Shown one piece after another: positions 8,556 to 15,073 of a DNA stretch of 15,073 nt (positions within the stretch are counted from its first letter, which is position 1; every line of letters starts with the position of its first letter). The notes under the pieces were generated by a model, which was not told the origin of the DNA, did not search any database, and was given only the letters and a program-made list of their open reading frames with translations. This DNA is from Asterionellopsis glacialis (Eukaryota; Bacillariophyta; Plagiogrammaphyceae; Rhaphoneidales; Asterionellopsidaceae). Location of the stretch: assembly GCA_014885115.2 (NCBI GenBank), contig WKLE02000360.1, forward strand, positions 1,610-16,682, given 5' to 3'. A program made the translations under genes and the position numbers.

Positions 8556-9378
8556 GATAAATGTATGTAGTTTGGTGTCAAGTAATAATTTTATAATGAC
8601 AGTAGAGTGTAGCTACGAATCAGACTTGATCTCTCTGCTATCGGCAGTAGCCGAGAAAAAAGTCGAGAATCAGATCTAACAGATGCGTGGCACGCCTGTG
8701 TCAACATCATACAAAAACTACCATATGCCCATACAAACAAACGACACACAACGAACATGGCTCAGCTAGAGAGCCTTGCTTTCTCGCTTGTTATTTCCGC
8801 TGGTGTTTCTCACAGCTGGTGAAGCTGTCTTACGTCATTGTATCCAATCACTTCTCATGCGATAAATTTAGCTTTTCTTTCAGGTATCTCTATCAATAAT
8901 TGGTTCCCATGCTTCTAAAATCCTGCAATTTTTTACTGTGTATGTTGTAGACTAGCCTAACAAAAACCATTAGAGCTAAAGCTCCAGATCTTTTTTTTTT
9001 TAAATCTGTGTATTCTCAAGAGTACGTACTCGTAGGATAGATAAACTCATGATGCATATCGAGAAAGGATTCTCTGCCCTTATGTCCTTGGGTTAATCAC
9101 AGCGATGGTTCATCATTCATTACACGCTTACGCACGTGAGATTCAGCACTATTCTCGCGTCAGCAGGCGCAGCTTGCGCAATCGCGTACTTGTCTCAATA
9201 ACACACACAAGAGATACATACGGAAACAATCCGGATCCAGCTGCTAAACATCTCGTGAAATCCTCGCTTCCCCATCAACAGCAACAAACAAACAACACGT
9301 ACTCGTGTGCTCTGTTTCTGTACCCACCGCTGAACTTTTAAATCTAAACACACATCAACTACACACCTGTTCGCCACC
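8556..9378. promoter_or_regulatory. Divergent promoter region between two plastid-protein genes
   Basis: No gene in these 823 bases. On the side of the one-helix gene I see CACGTG (9133-9138), a G-box or E-box core, TTGCGCAA (9174-9181), a palindrome of bZIP type, and an overlapping GCGCA-GCT-TGCGC inverted repeat (9167-9179). ACGTCA at 8832-8837 (TGACGT on the minus strand) is a CRE core about 277 bases before the minus-strand start. A T run lies at 8991-9000. All are sequence matches only. Confidence 0.4.
8589..8595 (-). promoter_or_regulatory. TATA-like element upstream of the small plastid protein gene
   Basis: On the minus strand CATTATAAAA ends 34 bases before the ATG at 8555, the same ten bases as in the ELMO promoter. 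If used, the leader would be very short, so its role is uncertain. Confidence 0.35.
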
Positions 9379-9909
9379 ATGATGAGACTTGCCGCTATCG
9401 TTCTTGCTATCAGCCATGTTGCTGGTGCATTCATGCCCGTTGCCGTTACTAAATCCTCTAGTACAACTTTCTTGAAGTCATCTACTGTTCCTGATGGTGA
9501 AAAATTGAAAAAGGCTGCTGCCGAATATGAAGAACCTCGCATGAATCCTGACCGTCCTGAATTACCAGAACTAAAGGGTGATTTTGATTGGGATGCCAAA
9601 TTTGGTGGCGACGATGATTGGATTGTCGATAACGTACCCGGTAAAATTGTGATGAACGAAATTGAATTAGCTTCCCAAGTGACTGCCTTGACAGCATTAG
9701 AAGAAAAATGGCGTAAAGAACGTGTTCAAGAAGAATATGATGCTGCCCAACAGGTTGGTTGGTCTGCAAAGGCTGAAACTATGAATGGACGCTTCGCTAT
9801 GTTTTTCTTGGTTGTTGGTTTGTTGACAGAACTTTGGACTGGTGTATCTATTCCTGGACAAATTGAACAAATGTTGCGAGTTGGTGGTGTTATTGGATTT
9901 GAAGGTTAA
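9379..9909 (+). CDS. Plastid one-helix chlorophyll-binding protein (OHP/HLIP, LHC superfamily)
   Basis: A single exon encodes 176 residues. The start ATG lies in a CGCCACC-ATG context; a second ATG follows at once. Residues 1-17 form a signal peptide and cleavage before Phe18 (VAGA/FMP) gives the plastid presequence. Residues about 55-130 are hydrophilic, with an acidic Trp-rich part (GDFDWDAKFGGDDDW, 67-81) and a charged helix near 105-122. The single membrane helix carries ETMNGRFAM (133-141), the LHC chlorophyll-binding motif: Glu133 and Arg138 would form the ion pair and Asn136 would bind pigment. TELWTG follows. HLIP/OHP proteins bind chlorophyll and carotenoid during photosystem assembly and quench energy. 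The helix and motif support the superfamily clearly; which OHP/HLIP/LIL subgroup is open. The N-terminal soluble part is longer than in typical HLIPs. Confidence 0.88.
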   Translation: MMRLAAIVLAISHVAGAFMPVAVTKSSSTTFLKSSTVPDGEKLKKAAAEYEEPRMNPDRPELPELKGDFDWDAKFGGDDDWIVDNVPGKIVMNEIELASQVTALTALEEKWRKERVQEEYDAAQQVGWSAKAETMNGRFAMFFLVVGLLTELWTGVSIPGQIEQMLRVGGVIGFEG

Positions 9910-10380
9910 GAAAGATGAAATGGGGAGGGGTGAAGAGAGAAAAGATAATGTCACATCATATTTATATATTCACCATCCATCCCAACAACGTTACATACGC
10001 ATAGCCTACTACTTTTTACAAAAGTAGCATTACAGGATAATACTCTTTCTGTAATCAATCACGAATTTTACAACATACGCAATCAATACCTTTTGAGGTT
10101 ATCAAGAATAAAAATATATATTTTAGATCTTTTTTTCTACTCACGTATCATGAATCATGAGTTTCAAATTTTAGCTTACTAGTATCCCATTGTTCCATGA
10201 AATATAATTCTCACCATCGTATCGGGGGTACAAGTCATGCAGTGATTGTGAACAAAAAGAGTAAAACAATCGGATTGATGTCAGAGCAGACTGCAGAGTG
10301 GAACTAAAAAAGACCTTGTTTTTCTTTATAAAAGTTACCTACGTGTGTAGACTTAGAAGAACGATCTATAACATTTTTGT
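9910..10380. other. Convergent intergenic region
   Basis: 3' flanks of the one-helix gene and of the reductase gene. AT-rich, with AATAAAAATATATATTTT near 10106 and the direct repeat ATCATGA close to 10150. No gene seen. Confidence 0.6.
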
Positions 10381-11870
10381 TTATGCTTCAGCCTTGGGTG
10401 CCTTGGCAAACATGGTAGTGTATGGATCATATTCTTGCCCTTCCACAGCAATCTTATCATAATGTTCTTGCAACGTCATGGTACCAAACTTTTCTTCAGG
10501 ATCAGTTGTCAACATATCTTCCACGGCATAATACTTACCAATACGTCCTAATTCTGCAGCATTTTCGAATTTTTCAGAATTAAATGTATCAGCAAACCAT
10601 TGCAATGAATCAATAATTGTATCGAATAACCAAAGTGGTGCGAAAAAGAAGTTGGGCTCCTTTCCGACTGATTTGTACAACATCTGAGTGCGGGGGAATA
10701 GTAAGAGAGATAGAGAGAGAAAAGTGAGAGGAGAAGTTCCAAAGAAACAAGATATAAAATCAGCAACATTCATAGTTTGAAGAGGTAAGGTAGGTGGCAT
10801 GTACACAATAAACTTCCAATAAGGTCAACATTTCCATAAACAACACAAATGCACTAGATACACACAATTTTCCTCAACGTACTTCTCCTTGTTTCTTCAT
10901 GGTGAGTGGTTCATCCGGTCCACCCAAATTCAAAATTTTGTTTTCTTTGGTTTTGTCGGTAATGCAATTGATCATGTATGTGGCCAAATCAGCTTCCGAA
11001 ATGGGATTGCATCGTGTAACCTCACCATCACCAAACATGACGAATGGTGCACCCTGTTGAATTACTTCTAGTTGTCCAGATACAGATTTAAAGAATGCAG
11101 TAGGTCGAACAATAGAGTATGTCATATCGGATTGAGCTGTCAATGCTTCTTCAAATTTAAGCTTGGCCTGTTGGAATTGTAACCATGGGTTCTTGACACA
11201 AAAGGCAGAAAGTAAAACAAAGTGACGTGCTCCAACCTCACGACCAGATTCTAAGCAGTTCAATGTGGCTTGGTAATCAATAGCATATGCATCTTTCTTA
11301 ATACCAGAACGAGATGCCAAACAAGAAATAACAGATTCAATCTTTCCTTGTTCAGAAACATCTTTCATTGTCTGAGGTGAGTTTTGAACGCGAAAGGCAA
11401 ATGTGAGAATATGGGGGACGATGCACAAACTCCAGAATGAAATACTTCTCTCTTACTCTCTTCCGGATGATCTCTTACTCAACTCTCTATATTTATAATC
11501 AAACACGTACCTTGGTCAAAGCCTCAGGATTACATACATCACATCCAACGACATCGGCACCTTCAAAGAATTGTCCATATAGAGCTTTCCCTTCAGGTGA
11601 ATTGACCTTTTCCACATCACGTACAAGGGCAATAGTTTTGTATCCTTGACGAACACTTTCACGGACAGTTGACTTTCCAATGTATCCAGTTGCACCAGCA
11701 ATTACATTAATTTTTCCTTTTCCAACATCAGAGGTTTCTACATCGCCAGCCATAAAAAGAGGACTGCTTCCAACGGCCACATTTTTACGAAGAGGAGAAA
11801 CAACTCCAAAGGAAGTTGCCAAAGGTAAGAGAGCAACAACCGAAAGAAGTGCTAATCGAAAAGATGTCAT
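10381..11870 (-). CDS. DVR: Divinyl chlorophyllide a 8-vinyl-reductase, plastid, BciA/DVR type
   Basis: Exons are 11511-11870, 10883-11371 and 10381-10683, all joined in phase 0. The introns (139 and 199 bases) both start GTACGT and end CAG. The product has 383 residues. The enzyme reduces the 8-vinyl group of divinyl chlorophyllide with NADPH, giving the monovinyl pigment of chlorophyll a. Residues 1-20 are a signal peptide ending LATS, then Phe21: the plastid presequence. The NADPH-binding loop is GATGYIG (59-65). Plant DVR landmarks follow in order: SCLASR (136-141), IDYQAT (151-156), FVLLSAFCV (171-179), FQQAKLKFE (186-194), [12 protein letters not shown] (205-216), FVMFGDGE (230-237), and [13 protein letters not shown] formed across the exon 2/3 joint (281-293), then GRIGKYYA. 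Length and order match full-length DVR. The start sits in a CACC-ATG context. Diatoms also make divinyl chlorophyll c2, so its substrate preference matters. Confidence 0.97.
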
Positions 11871-12983
11871 GGTGATGTTCTGATGATATCTATATATATA
11901 TCAGTTCCAGGTGTACACACAGATCCAACACAGACGAAGGTGTGATCTTGTTGGGTTTCTATCTTTTCTCTCCAAGCGTGTCTTCCGCTTCATAGAGATC
12001 CCTGTTTCAGTGAAACGAATGATCGGCTTGGAGTTGAAGTTCAATGGAGGATTATTTGGAAGTCGAATGAGTCGAAACACGTCATAACTAAAACAATACT
12101 TTCTATATCTTGTCCGTTTGGCTGTTCTGTCAAACCAAATTTGTGTACAGTACACGGGTGACATCTAAACAGAGCTTCCCCAAGAACGTGCAGTCAGTAC
12201 ATCACAAATAAAAAAAAATCATAATATTATTGTTTCGATCAAAGCAAGTGAACATCATCAAGGGGTTCATTCCAATCACAGAAAGTCATCCAGAATATGC
12301 GGCTACAACATGATGATCAAGATATCGTGGTTGTGCCGAAAAATCGTAATACGTTCAAATACAGTGTAATATAGAAATTGCTCTTGTTCCTATTCAGATG
12401 CTCCTTACGACAAAACAACATAATATGTAATGAACATGATGAAGACGAGTAGAAGTACCACTTTCTCTTCCAAAGACAAGAAAGGTTTGAGTACAAAAAA
12501 ACAAAAGACTATAATTGGAGAAACGATGCACACAAAGCGGACATCCATATCATTACAGAAGTTGTTACTCCTCTTTTCGTTTGCAGTGTAAGAATAACAA
12601 GTCATACTCGTAGAGGTTGTATCTGTGTATGCGACACGTAGTGAAAGCAAGCTATCCGTATCTTTTTTGTTTTTTAAAATGAACGTGTAGTGTTGTTTTT
12701 GTTGACTTTATAGTATGGCTTCATCAATGATATCTTTTTTTAAAAGTAAAGATTGAATGCCTCTCTTCCTCCGTAGAAAACAATTAGGTTGTTGTTTTTT
12801 CTTAAAATTATATACTGTAGTCGTTTTATCAATGTTTTATCAATGTATACAAATTAAAGTTTAAGATCCAAATAAATACTTTGTTTTTTTCTATTTTTCT
12901 CTATCCATTTCTCTAAAAGGTAGATAAGTTTTCCATTCAATTCAACTTTTTCTTCCATTCCGTTTTCTTTTGAAAAGATTTAT
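11871..12983. other. Intergenic region upstream of DVR and downstream of COX17
   Basis: No gene that I can support in 1.1 kb. A TATATATATA run at 11891-11900 lies just upstream of the reductase start, and ACGTCA at 12079-12084 (TGACGT on the minus strand) lies about 210 bases before it. Open frames at 11901-12164 and 12405-12650 on the minus strand lack recognisable domains; the second is hydrophobic but starts only at TTG. Confidence 0.5.
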
Positions 12984-13428
12984 TTATTTCACATCGAATC
13001 CTTCTGAACGTAAACATGCCTTATGAGCTTCAATCAATTTCAAACAATCGGCATCTTCTTCACCTTTCATTAAAACACATTCATCACGAGCTTTCTTGGT
13101 TTCTGGACAACAGCAACAAATCTTTTTACCAGATTTAATTCCAACCTTTTGTTGCTTTTATTTTTTAGGTAATGTTTTTCACCGTAAAGTTATCACAATT
13201 ATACATGACATTCGTTATGTGTAATGAATGAAGCAATATCAAAAGAGAGTTTTTTTTTAAAGGTGAGAAAATCAAATTTTGGTGGATTTTTGTCACAACA
13301 TAATGTTGCCGACTTTCAAAGAAAGATGACAGTGTAGAAATAATAACATCATGCAGTCATTGGAAAAGCGGCAGACTTACCGTTGGTTGAGGTGCAGGAG
13401 AGAGATCTTTTGAAGATGCGGTTCCCAT
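12984..13428 (-). CDS. COX17: Cytochrome c oxidase copper chaperone Cox17
   Basis: Exon 1 (13381-13428) encodes [16 protein letters not shown] and ends at a GTAAGT donor. Exon 2 (12984-13154) follows a 226-base intron. The product has 72 residues; both exons are too short for simple frame scans. Cox17 carries Cu(I) in the mitochondrial intermembrane space to Sco1 and Cox11 for cytochrome oxidase assembly. The core [12 protein letters not shown] and LIEAHKAC are near-identical to Cox17 of animals and fungi. Twin CX9C motifs are Cys32-Cys42 and Cys53-Cys63, for Mia40-dependent folding; Cys29 and Cys30 are the expected copper ligands. Oddities: four Cys in a row (usual CCxC), two extra residues before the second CX9C, and an acceptor AAG without a pyrimidine tract. 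A second AAG nine bases on (exon from 13145) would drop QQK in frame. There is no N-terminal presequence, as expected. Confidence 0.95.
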
Positions 13429-14400
13429 TTTATTTCTTTTTGGAGTAAATTGTATCGAATCCTTGTTGCAGACGACACTCACAGCTGAAGATTCTTGTCG
13501 GAAGCTTCTCTTGTTCTTGTGTCGAAAACGCCGATGAATACACGACGGACGACGGGTCTGTTGTTTTCGTTCGTCTTCTCTCTTTTGGAGCGAGTCGTCT
13601 CATCTCTCGTTCTCTGTGCAGTTTTGTGACTCATTCTCCCTGTCCGGCGTCCAATTCGAAAAATGATTGGGCATCACATACAGTCCACGCGTACCAATAA
13701 GAAACCTCTCTAGTAGAGAGTTCACCTCGTTTTTCCGTCCGCCTCCTGTTCAAAAAAATGTGTTTTTCCGCACGAGTACAATGTGTCCTTTAATTTACGT
13801 ACAGGGATCTTGGTACATTTTTGGCGTACCATCCTTTCTGCGCATCCCAAAAAATGAAGTCGAAAAAGCACTTGATGGAAAACACGAGAAACGAAAAAAA
13901 AATCCGCTGTCACAACAATGATGAGATATCATCATCAACAGCACACTTCAAAAATTGAAATCAACTAGATTAACAAAACACTGGAATAAATAATGCTAGA
14001 ACAAGTAGGAAATTAAATTATGATAGTTATTAAACTGGTAGAGATTGTTGAATTTCCATAAGTACAGTAGGTACAAAAATTTGTATTTTGATACCATTTT
14101 TTCTTGTCTTTCTTGTCCGGTTGGCTCCACAAAAGCCATGGCAACAATCCACCTGTCATGCTTCAACACATTTCACATATTTGTTTTTATTTGTCATTTA
14201 TACTAATGCACTTTTTGATTGATTGTTGTGTTCTTGCCATTGACATGGTTTTAACTAAGTAGCTTCACTAACTTTGCAGCGCAGAAGTATAAACACACAT
14301 GCACTTCCTGTTCCCAAATAGGTCAACCAACCCACCATCTTAAAATATTTCACAACTTTCTATCTTCCTCTCTGATGTTTGTGGTTGCAAGGGTGGCCCA
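13429..14400. other. Intergenic region with COX17 promoter
   Basis: The first 250 bases upstream of COX17 are richer in GC (GACGAC and TCGTC runs) than the rest, as expected for a promoter and leader. The remainder is AT-rich. An open frame at 13667-13921 has only a TTG start and no recognisable content. No RNA gene seen. Confidence 0.5.
13706..13720. repeat. CTCTCT-AGT-AGAGAG palindrome
   Basis: Perfect 6-bp arms around a three-base loop. The same arms recur around a five-base loop at 14668-14684. Confidence 0.6.
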
Positions 14401-14416
14401 TAAAAGTAAAAGCAAT

Positions 14417-14467
14417 TTTTGGTTCAATCCATTTTTTGACCCGTACGACTAAAACGTTGAACCAAAA
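14417..14467. repeat. Perfect 11-bp inverted repeat
   Basis: TTTTGGTTCAA (14417-14427) and TTGAACCAAAA (14457-14467) flank a 29-base spacer. It may be a hairpin or miniature element; no flanking duplication is clear. Confidence 0.75.
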
Positions 14468-14667
14468 CACCTTTCAGTCTATATGTACAATACTGTGCAA
14501 TTTTTGGATCATTAAATCTGCACTGCAAATTGATATATCAAGATTCCCTAACCAGATTGTATCCCAAAAAATCTGCAAAACACCTGGTACAATACAGTAC
14601 CACTACAAGTACATTTGTACGAGTTTTGGTAAGAACAAACATGCATTAGGTTTATTTCAAAAGGAGA

Positions 14668-14699
14668 CTCTCTCCAGTAGAGAGGTCCTAGTTTAGGAC
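14668..14699. repeat. Two adjacent hairpins
   Basis: CTCTCT-ccagt-AGAGAG (14668-14684) is followed directly by GTCCTA-gtt-TAGGAC (14685-14699). Both have perfect 6-bp arms. No T run follows that would suggest a Pol III terminator. Confidence 0.65.
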
Positions 14700-14750
14700 T
14701 CTAAGACCTAGCCTCTAGAATGCTGATCACTGTCAATTGTTTTGAACAAA

Positions 14751-15000
14751 CTATGATGAATGATTATGCTTCACCCCCATCAAGGTATTGAAGTTTTGGA
14801 TTACTACTGCAGCAACAAGTACCTGCTTTATTCTTTGCACAGAGTTTAGTTTTGACCCTTCACAAAACGCTTGTGTAGAACCAGTACATAAGCTGAGTCC
14901 AGCTAGTCAAATGCTTACTTTGGTCTGTGGTCCCTACCAGTCTCCCTCCAATGCAGCAAAATCAACTTTATGTACAATACCTGCTAGGTGCTACAGGATT
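14751..15000 (-). pseudogene. Weak degenerate reading frame, family not recognised
   Basis: On the minus strand one frame reads VHKVDFAALEGDW, a stop, GPQTKVSI, a stop, then about 50 residues including SVQRIKQVLVAAVVIQNFN, and ends at 14751-14753. The last segment has the pattern of an amphipathic or buried helix like the C-terminal end of some DDE transposases, but that is only an impression. The plus strand is also open here (14788-15066, TTG start), so the coding strand is uncertain. Confidence 0.2.
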
Positions 15001-15073
15001 TTTTTTGACAAGAACAATGAAATGATGAAAAGAACCGACCGCATTTTTGTGAACTACAACAAATAACTCATCA

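Noticed and set aside
8832..12084. TGACGT (CRE core) upstream of both minus-strand plastid genes, suggesting shared CO2 or light control
   Set aside because: I count at least three more copies of the hexamer in the window, including inside DVR exons, about what chance predicts.
12405..12650. Minus-strand hydrophobic frame that could encode two membrane helices
   Set aside because: It starts only at TTG, matches no family I know, and AT-rich DNA readily gives hydrophobic chance frames.
13667..13921. Plus-strand frame of 84 codons divergent from COX17
   Set aside because: Start is TTG, no domain or targeting signal, and the nearest ATG frame (ATG at 13663) stops after 16 codons.
1..15073. tRNA, rRNA or spliceosomal RNA genes
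   Set aside because: I looked for GGTTCGA-type B boxes and for familiar U6 and tRNA stems by eye and found none; a covariance-model scan was not possible.

Overview
The window reads as nuclear DNA of a diatom or a close stramenopile relative. It is AT-rich, and its genes carry short introns of 139 to 226 bases with GTAAGT or GTACGT donors. Three proteins begin with a signal peptide whose cleavage site is followed by Phe ([21 protein letters not shown]). That is the bipartite 'ASAFAP' presequence used to import proteins into secondary red plastids.

Layout. Bases 1-2255 hold two decayed, tail-to-tail coding remnants (plus strand 1-817, minus strand 880-2255), broken by frameshifts and stops; I do not recognise either family. 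Bases 2256-4510 hold short repeats and inverted repeats but no gene I can support. A TATA box at 4585 then opens a three-exon plus-strand gene (to 7743) for an ELMO-domain protein, a likely Arf/Arl GTPase-activating protein. Facing it tail-to-tail is a minus-strand two-exon gene (8061-8555) for an unidentified 103-residue plastid membrane protein. About 820 bases of divergent promoter separate it from a plus-strand one-helix chlorophyll-binding protein (9379-9909). That gene converges on a minus-strand three-exon gene (10381-11870) for the chlorophyll biosynthesis enzyme divinyl chlorophyllide 8-vinyl-reductase. After 1.1 kb without a gene comes a minus-strand two-exon gene for the mitochondrial copper chaperone Cox17 (12984-13428). 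The right end (13429-15073) is mostly non-coding, with hairpins and one weak degenerate reading frame.

How the genes relate. Three adjacent genes (8061-11870) all act in the plastid, and two concern chlorophyll: one makes monovinyl pigment, the other probably binds or protects it. ELMO and COX17 are unrelated housekeeping functions.

Most unusual signal. The sense strand upstream of and within the ELMO gene has no ATG in any frame for about 1.19 kb (4511-5702). Yet the reading frame is open and looks translated from at least 5070. The best start there is an ATT inside a near-ideal CCACCACC-ATT-ACC context, so this gene may start at AUU with a second in-frame start at the first ATG (5703), or may carry a lost or misread start codon.
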